In this document: positions 56,339 to 64,000 of the stretch, piece by piece
Numbering within the stretch: position 1 is the stretch's first letter
Layout of the letters: each line of letters starts with the position of its first letter
Assembly: GCA_005223125.1 (NCBI GenBank)
Contig: NJBH01000007.1
Location: 85,097 to 149,096, forward strand
DNA length: 64,000 bases
Source: Promethearchaeota archaeon Loki_b32
Lineage (GTDB): Archaea; Asgardarchaeota; Lokiarchaeia; Sigyniarchaeales; SOKP01
Direction of reading: 5' to 3'
Made by a program: the position numbers and the translations under genes
Notes under the pieces: generated by a model
The model's database searches: none
What the model was told of the DNA's origin: nothing
What the model saw: only the letters and a program-made list of their open reading frames with translations

Positions 56339-56455
56339 TGCGGGAAGGGAGATTTGAACTCCCGAACTCCTACGAGAATGGATTCTAAGTCCATCGCCTA
56401 AAGTCAGCCTAGGATCAACCCGTTATGGCCTTTGACCAGACTTGGCAATTCCCGC
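56339..56455 (-). tRNA. tRNA-Leu (UAG) with intron at position 25/26
   Basis: Acceptor GCGGGAA/TTCCCGC, D-stem GCC/GGC, anticodon stem ATGGA/TCCAT with loop CTTAGAA, long variable arm TCTCGTAGGAGTTC, T-arm GGGAG TTCAAAT CTCCC, discriminator A. A 32-base insertion (about 56396-56427) lies between D-stem GGC and position 26. The repeat AGGC at both edges allows a small shift. CCA is not encoded. Located 152 bases from the tRNA-Glu gene on the same strand. Confidence 0.85.
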
Positions 56456-56633
56456 AAAAAAAATGTGATTATGTTGTTTTATTATTTAATTAAAATACTT
56501 GAGAATAAAAAAATTTTTTATGATAGAGTTCAAAATTAAATACGATTGAATTAAAAGATAAAAATTTATTATTATACATAATACAAAATATATATAAAAT
56601 GAGATTTAAAACAAAAAAATCTTGGTTTCTCTA

Positions 56634-57632
56634 ATGAGTGTAAGAGAATCCTTAATAAAACATTTAACATCCATTCTAAGAGCATCAGAAGGAACAGTTT
56701 TAGTAGTTTTATGCGATAAAAATGGTCTATCAATAGCAAAAATAGGTAGAAAAAGCGAGATTGATTTAAATCCAAACCAGATTACAAGTTTAGCAGCAGC
56801 AGCTTTTTCTTCAAGTGAAGAAAACTGGGAAGATTTAAATATTAAAGACCAAGTTATCTCATTTTCATTTTTTGATAAGGTTTGTTTAGTCACAATCAGA
56901 ATTAATGAAACTCTCTTAACTATAGTGCATGATTATCATAAGGAATGGCCATTGGATGCTGATAATTTAGCAACTGCTATGTATTATTTGAAACAAAAAC
57001 TCGGTGAATTCTTTGGTAGTGGGGATGTTTCTGAAAGTGAAGTTGAAATTTTTTGTGATAAAGTTCGTAGTGCAATTTATCTTTTTGGAATGGGTTCAGA
57101 AGTTCCTTTTGTATCCTATAAGCCGGAAACTGTTAAATCATCAAATTTATTATCTTCGATAAGTACAGTTTTAGATTCTGTTCAAAATCCAATTTTTATA
57201 AGGTATGGTTTAGTAAGTCCTTCAGGTTTAACATTAGATGCTAGAGAAGTAAGTGGACAAAATTTACCAATAACTATTGAAGCATTCTCTGCAACTGCTA
57301 ATGCTGCTTTTCAAAAAATGAAGGAAGAGTCAGTAGGAAGTTCGATTGGAGATTTATTAAGTTATGTCGCTATTTCTGGTCAGAATTCTGAAAATTTTTT
57401 TGGTCTTATTGCATGTCCTTCTGGGAAGATTAAATTCTCCACAATTGAAGAGTCTTCTAATACTGAAGATATCTCTTTTATAGGGTTGTTTACATTAACC
57501 TATGGAGGAATTCCTGTTATATGTGAAGCAAGAAACATTATTAATTCAATATTGCAAATATTAGGTAAAGAACACACAACTGAGAACTTTATCAAATCTA
57601 TAAATGTTCTTACGAGTTTTAAGTATGAGTAA
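56634..57632 (+). CDS. Tandem roadblock/LC7-domain protein
   Basis: A 332-residue protein from the ATG at 56634. Two roadblock-like units can be traced: residues 5-110 (LIKHLTSILRASEGTVLVVL, SLAAAAFSSSEENWEDL, then VCLVTIRINETLLTIVHDYH) and about 175-300 (FIRYGLVSPSGLTLDAREVS, AFSATANAAFQKMKEES). This is the MglB/Rag-regulator fold that binds small GTPases as activator or platform. Gene fusion of two units in one chain is less common than single ones. It may partner the GTPase at 42877-43404. An in-frame TTG at 56622 gives a four-residue longer form. Confidence 0.7.
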   Translation: MSVRESLIKHLTSILRASEGTVLVVLCDKNGLSIAKIGRKSEIDLNPNQITSLAAAAFSSSEENWEDLNIKDQVISFSFFDKVCLVTIRINETLLTIVHDYHKEWPLDADNLATAMYYLKQKLGEFFGSGDVSESEVEIFCDKVRSAIYLFGMGSEVPFVSYKPETVKSSNLLSSISTVLDSVQNPIFIRYGLVSPSGLTLDAREVSGQNLPITIEAFSATANAAFQKMKEESVGSSIGDLLSYVAISGQNSENFFGLIACPSGKIKFSTIEESSNTEDISFIGLFTLTYGGIPVICEARNIINSILQILGKEHTTENFIKSINVLTSFKYE

Positions 57633-57686
57633 AAAGTGATTAAAGGAATTTACTTATAAAAATTAATGGTTTGTTAATAAGACATA

Positions 57687-58148
57687 ATGACTCTTTCTAA
57701 TTCACCTGTAGATAACCCCAAATTATTTTGTCTCAATTATGGAGAGTGTGATCCAAAGAAATGCACAGCTTCGAAATTGAAAAAGCTCAATCTTTTAGAA
57801 ACAATAAATAAAATTCAAGGAAAGTTAAAAAATGCCATTATTCTAAATCCATTTGCTAGAAAAGAGTTGTCCGATCATGATAGAAAATTTATTAACAGAT
57901 ATGGATTAATAGTAATCGATTGCTCTTGGAAAAATATTATGAATTTAAGAAAATTAATATTTAGGAACTCTCGTAAATTACCTCCAATGATTGCTGCGAA
58001 TCCAACAAACTATGGTAAATGGGAAAAATTAAGCTCTGTAGAAGCATTAGCAGCAGCATTATTTATTACTAAATTCTCTGATTCTGCGGACCTTCTTCTT
58101 TCTAAATTTTCTTGGGGTATGCAGTTTAAAGAATTAAACGAATTTTAA
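57687..58148 (+). CDS. Tsr3 rRNA aminocarboxypropyltransferase
   Basis: A 153-residue Tsr3. It transfers the aminocarboxypropyl group of S-adenosylmethionine to a modified uridine in helix 31 of small-subunit rRNA (m1acp3psi in eukaryotes). Markers are GECDPKKCTASKLKKLN at the start, the mid-part IVIDCSWKNI, MIAANPTNYGKWEKLSSVEA, and SKFSWGMQFKELNEF at the end. It has all usual parts though at the short end of the family. It follows the roadblock gene after 54 bases. Confidence 0.9.
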   Translation: MTLSNSPVDNPKLFCLNYGECDPKKCTASKLKKLNLLETINKIQGKLKNAIILNPFARKELSDHDRKFINRYGLIVIDCSWKNIMNLRKLIFRNSRKLPPMIAANPTNYGKWEKLSSVEALAAALFITKFSDSADLLLSKFSWGMQFKELNEF

Positions 58149-58185
58149 AAAAAAATTTAATAAAAAGATAATAGCAATTATTATA

Positions 58186-59790
58186 TTATTCTTCAATACC
58201 TTTCGATAGACCGGAAGCTGCGATAACATCATCAATTTTTAGAATCATTGATGAAACTTCAGTTGCAGATTGAACGGCTTGAGTTAGAACAGATAGGGGT
58301 TCTAGAACACCTAATTTAACCATATCATCTGGTTTTCCTGTATCAATATTAATTCCATTAGAATTACCTTGCTCGTTTTCGTGTTTAGATCTTAACTCAA
58401 CAATTAAATCTACAGGATTATATCCGGCGTTTTCAACCAGTGTTTTAGGAATTATTTCAAGCGCATTAGCATACACTTCAATTGCTAACTGCTCTCTCCC
58501 ACCAATTGATCTGGCATATACTCTGAGTCTTTTAGCTAGTTCAATTTCAGAAGCACCCCCTCCTGGTAAAATAAAAGGTAATTCAATAGCCGCTTTAACA
58601 ACAGATAAAGCATCGTGCAGCATTCTTTCTGCCTCATCTACTACATGTTCAATCCCTGCTCGTATTAGTATGCTTACTGCTTTAGGATCTGCGCACCCTG
58701 AAATAAAAATCATGTTATCATCCCCAATTTTCTTCTCTTCCACATTCCCAGCGCTACCTAAATCATTTTCGCTAATTTCAAAAATATTATTTATGATTTT
58801 AGCATTTGTAGCTCTAGCTAACTTTTCCATATCTGATCTCTTAACTCTTCGTACTGTTATTATATCTTCTTTTGCAAGGAAATTTTGAGCTTTATCATCA
58901 ATACCCTTTTGACAAAATACCACGTTAGCTCCGATTTCTTTTAACTTAGAGACCCTTTTTTTAAGCATATTAGATTCTTCTTCAAGGAATTTGTTTATTT
59001 GATCAGGAGTTTGGATTCTTATTTCAGCATCGAATTCTGTTTTTTCTACCTCTAGAGATGAGCTAATTAATGCTATTTTAGCATTTTTTGCTGATTTCGG
59101 CATCATTGGATGAACTACTTCTTTATCTATAATAATTCCATCTATGAGATCTGTGTTTAAAAGGCTTTTTCCTTCTTTCTTAATTATTTGAATTTGGTCT
59201 AAATCAATAATTGTTTTATTTCCACGCTCTTCTTTGATTTGACTTACAGCCTTAACAGCAATATCAGCAAAATGATTTTTTACACCAGCAATTAATTTGC
59301 TATTCATAGATGTTTCGGCGACTTTCATTAAAGTTTCTGTATCGTTTATGTCTATCTTTGTTGCCAATTCTTGTAATATTTCTTTACTTTTTAGTAACGC
59401 TTTTCTATACCCTCTAAAGATAATTGTAGGGTGTACTGATTGCTCCATTAACTCTTCTGCTAGGTTTAATAATTCTCCTGAGATAATTACACTTGTGGTA
59501 GTCCCATCTCCAACTTTATCGTCCTGAGTCTTAGCTACTTCTACTATCATTTTAGCTGCGGGATGTTCGACATCAATTGTATCTAAAATTGTTGCTCCAT
59601 CATTTGTAATCGTAACATCTCCTAAAGAATCAACAAGCATTTTATCCATACCTTTTGGCCCTAGTGTAGTTCTTACAGCTTCAGCAACTGCTTTTGCAGC
59701 AGCAATATTGTTCTTTTGGGCAACTTTTCCTTGTTTTCTTTCAGTTCCTTCTTTTAGTATAAGGATTGGAACACCTGATAATTGTGCCAT
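58186..59790 (-). CDS. Thermosome subunit (group II chaperonin)
   Basis: A 534-residue group II chaperonin subunit related to eukaryotic CCT. The ATP-binding motifs [35 protein letters not shown] and the C-terminal [13 protein letters not shown] and [13 protein letters not shown] are all present. The middle apical domain with its built-in lid helix lies at about residues 215-370. It folds cytosolic proteins. The gene is complete and stands alone, with a promoter as noted. Confidence 0.95.
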   Translation of the reverse strand: MAQLSGVPILILKEGTERKQGKVAQKNNIAAAKAVAEAVRTTLGPKGMDKMLVDSLGDVTITNDGATILDTIDVEHPAAKMIVEVAKTQDDKVGDGTTTSVIISGELLNLAEELMEQSVHPTIIFRGYRKALLKSKEILQELATKIDINDTETLMKVAETSMNSKLIAGVKNHFADIAVKAVSQIKEERGNKTIIDLDQIQIIKKEGKSLLNTDLIDGIIIDKEVVHPMMPKSAKNAKIALISSSLEVEKTEFDAEIRIQTPDQINKFLEEESNMLKKRVSKLKEIGANVVFCQKGIDDKAQNFLAKEDIITVRRVKRSDMEKLARATNAKIINNIFEISENDLGSAGNVEEKKIGDDNMIFISGCADPKAVSILIRAGIEHVVDEAERMLHDALSVVKAAIELPFILPGGGASEIELAKRLRVYARSIGGREQLAIEVYANALEIIPKTLVENAGYNPVDLIVELRSKHENEQGNSNGINIDTGKPDDMVKLGVLEPLSVLTQAVQSATEVSSMILKIDDVIAASGLSKGIEE

Positions 59791-59828
59791 CTTTCATTCA
59801 CTTTTGTATTAGTTAATATAAAACTTTT

Positions 59829-59838
59829 ATTTATATAG
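59829..59838 (-). promoter_or_regulatory. TATA box of the thermosome gene
   Basis: Minus-strand tctatataaa lies about 43 bases before the ATG, so transcription should start about 18-20 bases upstream of it. Together with the leaderless genes, it shows both leadered and leaderless transcripts here. Confidence 0.45.
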
Positions 59839-59962
59839 ATCTCTAAGTCATAAAATTAAAAAAGTTTACGAAAAATAATTCAATCACTAATTTTTAAGAC
59901 TTTTTTGAAATTTATTGAAGTTTTTAAAATTTAAGATTAAAAAAGAAATAAAATAGCTAAAA

Positions 59963-61735
59963 ATGATATTGATCTTTACTTTTTTTACCTTAAGTGTAAT
60001 TACCCTTTTAGTGAACATTTTATTTTATATCTATAAAAGAAAAAAATATTATTTAAATAGAATCAAGATATTGATTTCTGGAATTATCATAAGTACTACA
60101 TTATTCCTTATTTTAAATATACCTTTTTTTATCAACAATGATTTTTATTTGTTTATAGATAAAAAAAATGGATTTTTTTTTCCAACTATAATATTCAATT
60201 TAGCTAATGCCCTTTATAGTGTGTCAATTATTCTCTTTTTATTAACTTTTTTACAAGTAGACGAGCGTATCATCGATCTTGAGATTCCTTCCCAGTTAAA
60301 TAATAAAAAAGGGGATATTCCTATAGGAAGAATTTTGAAAGGAAGGGTTCAAAAACAAAAGTTTTATCTTTCTATAAAAGATCTTGAGAAGCATATGTTT
60401 ATATGTGGGACTACTGGAACAGGAAAAAGTAACTTTATTCAAAGCTTTCTAATTAATTTTACAAAATTATATAATATTCCATTTTTTCTCGTTGAGTTTA
60501 AAGGAGAATATCATTTTCTACAAAAAAAGATTGAAAATGTTCTCATATTATGGCCGGGTGTAAATTTTTCCATAAATATTTTTAATCCTGGAAAAACCAA
60601 TCCTACTATTCATGCTGAAAGAATTTTTGATATTTTAAAGAGCGGGCAATTTCTGGATGAAACCGCGGAATTTTCACCTCAGATGGAAAAGGTGTTAGTT
60701 GATATCCTTGTGAAAGTATGTAAGAACAAGAATTTTCAAAATTGGAAAGGATTTGAATATTTTTGCAAGGATTATCTTGATAAAAATAAAGATAAAATAC
60801 CTATGTTAAGTCAAACTTTAATTAGTATCAAAAATCGAATCAGGAGATTTTCAATTGGTCCATTAAAAAGGCTATTTGAAAATAAAAATGAAATTGATAT
60901 TGATTATTTGTTTAAAAATAATATCCTAATGGATTTAAGCTCAATCATTCGATTAGGAGGAGAAAAAGAAGACGCTCTATTCTTTCTAAATATGATCCTA
61001 AAATATTTATGGGATAAAAACTTAACCAGAGGTGCTTATAACTTCAATGGTATTCAACATTTTACTATCATTGAAGATGCCCAATATTTTGCTCCACAAG
61101 ATTTAATGAAAAAGAGTAAAATAACTACTTATTTAGAAGATATCGCACTATTGCAAAGAGGAACTGGTGAATGTTTGATAACTTTAGCCACTCGTCCTGA
61201 TATTAGTAAAGAAATTTTAGCTAATAATGGTGTTGTTTTGACATTTAAAAATCATATTGAAAAAGATATTATGTGTGAATTACTGAATATTGATAATGAA
61301 AATAGAAATTTTTTATCGATATTAGAGGAGGGGCAATGTATAATAAGAGTAAATTCAATTAAAGAGCCTTTTTTACTTAAAATTCCCCTTATTAAACATG
61401 AATCATTAACGATTGCGGAAATTAAGAATAAGAATCAAAGGATTTTAAAAAATAATGCAGATAGTTGCCCATCGGTTTCAATCTTAAAAAAGAATATTTT
61501 ACAGGTTTATCTTACTAAAATAGGAGTAAAAATAAGCAAGTTATTTTCATTGAAACCAAAAAGAAAAGAGAATAATTCATCTGGGGTTGTAGATAAGCAT
61601 TCTCAAAATAATTTATTAACAAAAAATACCATTCCAAAGAAAATCATACCCCAATCCAGCTTAAATGTAAAATCATACAATAAATTAGAAACATATATTA
61701 AACATCTCTATAAATTACAGAAGAAAAAGGAATAA
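59963..61735 (+). CDS. Membrane-anchored HerA/VirD4-type ATPase
   Basis: A 590-residue protein. Two or three membrane helices fill the first 90 residues. The Walker A is GTTGTGKSNFIQSF near residue 155, the Walker B is HFTIIEDAQYFAPQD near residue 370, and ITLATRPDIS follows, as in HerA/VirD4/DUF87 ATPases that move DNA or proteins. The tail is basic and low complexity. It is not a plain HerA, since there are membrane anchors and no NurA nearby; a DNA-translocation or secretion role is possible. It precedes the YchF-type GTPase by 28 bases, so likely co-transcribed. Confidence 0.75.
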   Translation: MILIFTFFTLSVITLLVNILFYIYKRKKYYLNRIKILISGIIISTTLFLILNIPFFINNDFYLFIDKKNGFFFPTIIFNLANALYSVSIILFLLTFLQVDERIIDLEIPSQLNNKKGDIPIGRILKGRVQKQKFYLSIKDLEKHMFICGTTGTGKSNFIQSFLINFTKLYNIPFFLVEFKGEYHFLQKKIENVLILWPGVNFSINIFNPGKTNPTIHAERIFDILKSGQFLDETAEFSPQMEKVLVDILVKVCKNKNFQNWKGFEYFCKDYLDKNKDKIPMLSQTLISIKNRIRRFSIGPLKRLFENKNEIDIDYLFKNNILMDLSSIIRLGGEKEDALFFLNMILKYLWDKNLTRGAYNFNGIQHFTIIEDAQYFAPQDLMKKSKITTYLEDIALLQRGTGECLITLATRPDISKEILANNGVVLTFKNHIEKDIMCELLNIDNENRNFLSILEEGQCIIRVNSIKEPFLLKIPLIKHESLTIAEIKNKNQRILKNNADSCPSVSILKKNILQVYLTKIGVKISKLFSLKPKRKENNSSGVVDKHSQNNLLTKNTIPKKIIPQSSLNVKSYNKLETYIKHLYKLQKKKE

Positions 61736-61763
61736 TTTTAAGATATTAAAATTCAATATACAT

Positions 61764-62978
61764 ATGACTTTATCAATTGGAATTATTGGTAAACCTAGCA
61801 GTGGGAAAACTACTTTTTTGAATGCAGCTTGTTTAACACATGCGAAGGTAAGTGAAATACCTTTTACTACAATAGAACCAAATAAAGGAGTAGCTTATGT
61901 AAGAAGTAAATGTGTTTGTAAAGAGTTGGATGTGATTGATAATCCCCAAAATTCTATTTGTATTGATGGTACTCGATTTATACCAATTAATTTAATAGAT
62001 GTAGCAGGATTAGTTCCAGATGCTCATAAAGGAAAAGGATTAGGAAATAAATTTTTAAACGACTTAATCAAAGCAGATATTCTTTTACATATTGTAGATA
62101 TCACGGGTTCTCTAGATAAAACTGGAAAATTAATTTCTGTAGGAGAAAATGATCCATACGATGACATCTTATTTTTAGAAAATGAAATAAATTTATGGTT
62201 TAAAGAAATTCTCGAAAGAGAAGATTGGACAAAATTTACAAAAGGAATTCTAACCGAAAAAAGAAAAGTGGTTGAAGCCCTATATGATAGACTTTCAGGA
62301 GTAAAGATTAACAAACGGCAAATAATTCTGTCTTTAAGAAATTCAAACTTAGAGAGTAAAAGTCCGTCAAGTTGGACAGAACTTGAGCGTCTAGAGTTTG
62401 TAAAATCACTAAGGAGGATAGCCAAGCCGATTCTAATATTAGCAAATAAAATTGATAAAGATATTAGCATAAAAAATCTAGAAGAGTTAAAGAATAAATA
62501 TGAGGATCCAATTATACCTTGTAGTGCATTAGCAGAGCATTTTTTAAGAAAATATCATGAAGATAAAATAATTAATTATGTTCCCGGTTTAAATGATTTT
62601 AAGCTTATTAATGAAGATAAATTAAAGGAAAAAGAATTAGATATGCTAAAAAAAATTAAAATTAAAATTTTAGACCTGTATGGTGGTACAGGAATTCAAA
62701 AAGCCTTAGATTATGCTTCATTTTCTATAGCGAATCAAATTTGTGTTTATCCGGTCTCAGATGTTAATACATATTCAGATAATAAAAATAATATACTGCC
62801 AGATGCATTTTTAATTGAAAAGGGCACTTTATTGAGAGATTTCGTTGGAGAAAAAATTCATAGTGAATTAGCAGCAAATTTTATGTTTGGTATTGATGCA
62901 AAAACCAAAAAAAGATTAGGAGAAAATTATGAACTAAAAGATAGAGACATTATAAGAATTGTAACGTCAAAGAGTTAA
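61764..62978 (+). CDS. Archaeal OBG/YchF-type GTPase
   Basis: A 404-residue P-loop NTPase. G1 is IGKPSSGKTTFLNAA, G2/G3 region PFTTIEPNKGVAYV and NLIDVAGLVPDAHKGKGLGN, and the nucleotide-specificity motif is ILANKIDKD, a normal NKxD. The C-terminus is a TGS domain (DAFLIEKGTLLRDFVGEKIH, KDRDIIRIV). Archaeal relatives have been linked to ribosome function, but the job is not settled. A long helical insertion of about 100 residues in the middle is usual for the archaeal branch. Confidence 0.87.
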   Translation: MTLSIGIIGKPSSGKTTFLNAACLTHAKVSEIPFTTIEPNKGVAYVRSKCVCKELDVIDNPQNSICIDGTRFIPINLIDVAGLVPDAHKGKGLGNKFLNDLIKADILLHIVDITGSLDKTGKLISVGENDPYDDILFLENEINLWFKEILEREDWTKFTKGILTEKRKVVEALYDRLSGVKINKRQIILSLRNSNLESKSPSSWTELERLEFVKSLRRIAKPILILANKIDKDISIKNLEELKNKYEDPIIPCSALAEHFLRKYHEDKIINYVPGLNDFKLINEDKLKEKELDMLKKIKIKILDLYGGTGIQKALDYASFSIANQICVYPVSDVNTYSDNKNNILPDAFLIEKGTLLRDFVGEKIHSELAANFMFGIDAKTKKRLGENYELKDRDIIRIVTSKS

Positions 62979-62988
62979 TAAATAAATG

Positions 62989-63144
62989 CTAATCTTGCTT
63001 GGAAGATAAGAGAATATAAATAAGAATTATAATTAATAAAATAATTCCAAAAAAAACTAAAATAAAATTATACATTTCAATATCATCAGACTTAACCTGA
63101 AATAGATAAAGGATGATAAATATTAAACTTCCAAAAAATTTCAT
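62989..63144 (-). CDS. Putative small membrane protein, 51 residues
   Basis: Two hydrophobic helices (KFFGSLIFIILYLF and FILVFFGIILLIIILIYILL) around a short charged loop. Starts with ATG, ends with TAG. There is no family match; such frames also arise by chance in AT-rich DNA, so this is tentative. It converges with the YchF-type gene, 10 bases apart. Confidence 0.35.
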   Translation of the reverse strand: MKFFGSLIFIILYLFQVKSDDIEMYNFILVFFGIILLIIILIYILLSSKQD

Positions 63145-63321
63145 ACTAATAATGAATATTTGTTGAATAATTAAAAAATTTCTTATTTTTCAATAATGTG
63201 AATAGTTCTTCCAAGATTAAATTATGGAAGCTCTTTTAAATCCCCAAAAATTCGATTCTAGAAATTATAAATTCATTAATAGTATTTAACTAATTTTATC
63301 CTATTAATAATTAGAAGAAAA

Positions 63322-63423
63322 TGGACCTGACGGGAATTGAACCCGTGACCTCTTGAATGCAAGTCAAGCGTTGAAGGTTTGTACAACATTGAACCAAGCA
63401 ATCTTCCACTGATCTACAGGCCC
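63322..63423 (-). tRNA. tRNA-Ala (UGC) with intron at position 25/26
   Basis: Acceptor GGGCCTG/CAGGTCC, D-stem GATC/GATT, anticodon stem CTTGA/TCAAG with loop CTTGCAT (UGC), T-arm ACGGG TTCAATT CCCGT, discriminator A. A 30-base insertion (63370-63399) lies between the D-stem and position 26. The run GCTTG occurs both at the intron start and at the exon, so the join may be shifted. CCA is not encoded. Located 180 bases downstream of the 16S end, in the same direction. Confidence 0.82.
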
Positions 63424-63602
63424 GTTTTATTCACTTATTTTATTTTTATTAAAAATATTAATAATTAAAATCTTTTCCTTTTTTAATATTAATAATTAAC
63501 TTGTCTCAATGAAAAAAAATCAGTTTTGATGATTTTTAGATTAAAAATAAAATATAAGTTTATTAAGAACTCTCCTAAGAAATTACATGGTAAAAATTAA
63601 AA

Positions 63603-64000
<398 letters not shown>

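Noticed and set aside
56572..56893. Two minus-strand frames over the roadblock gene start
   Set aside because: Antisense to a better supported gene and without family features.

Overview
The window is low-GC archaeal DNA of Asgard type, most like Lokiarchaeota; this is an inference from gene content, since no database search was possible. Archaeal markers are TFB, Rpo12, aIF1, aIF2-beta, aRF1, the thermosome, NMD3, RIO1, a Dim2-type KH protein, Tsr3, pantoate kinase with phosphopantothenate synthetase, and archaeal UMP kinase. Eukaryote-like parts are a Ras-superfamily GTPase, a tandem roadblock/LC7 protein, a Get3/TRC40 ATPase, RPA-like OB-fold proteins, a RING-like zinc finger, and a 23S rRNA of about 3.47 kb with a long insertion near its 3' end. 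The 23S gene (minus strand, about 4856-8328) and the 16S gene (minus strand, entering from the right edge) lie about 55 kb apart, so they are not in one operon.

Layout. 1-4.3 kb: end of a DUF362 gene, an ACT-domain protein and a giant UPF0182-type membrane protein. 4.7-8.7 kb: 23S rRNA with its processing stem, a structured 5' leader and a promoter. 9-17.5 kb: DUF72, PanE, a GNAT acetyltransferase, phosphopantothenate synthetase, aRF1, Get3, NcsA and a site-2 protease. 17.7-22 kb: initiator tRNA with two introns, an RPA-like protein, then a translation and ribosome-biogenesis operon (aIF2-beta, DUF424, NMD3, RIO1, KH). 22-30 kb: FtsZ, a PLP decarboxylase with a glycosyltransferase, small metal-binding proteins, PAC2, Rpo12 and TFB. 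30-44 kb: small Asgard-type proteins, pantoate kinase, UMP kinase, ProC, MfnB, the RING-like protein, a HisA-like protein, large RPA, a PfkB kinase, aIF1 without a normal start codon, and the Ras-like GTPase. 44-48 kb: two head-to-head 5'-truncated genes, zinc-ribbon mini-proteins, and a dprA-comF pair. 48-56 kb: a surface-protein block (coiled coil, small membrane protein, secreted toroid protein, secreted serine protease) and a tandem-HNH protein. 56-64 kb: tRNAs, tandem roadblock protein, Tsr3, thermosome, HerA-like ATPase, YchF-type GTPase and the 3' part of 16S rRNA.

The most striking feature is in the tRNAs. All six contain introns, eight in total. Only two are at the canonical 37/38 site; the others sit in the T-loop (two), at the D-arm 3' edge (three) and before the anticodon (one). 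Other points of interest are the apparent AUU start of aIF1, the enlarged 23S with its structured leader, an in-frame TAA separating a secreted protein from its membrane anchor, and the dprA-comF-SWIM module. Several genes seem to be leaderless, with TATA-like boxes about 25-30 bases before the chosen start. No CRISPR array, insertion sequence or integrase was seen.
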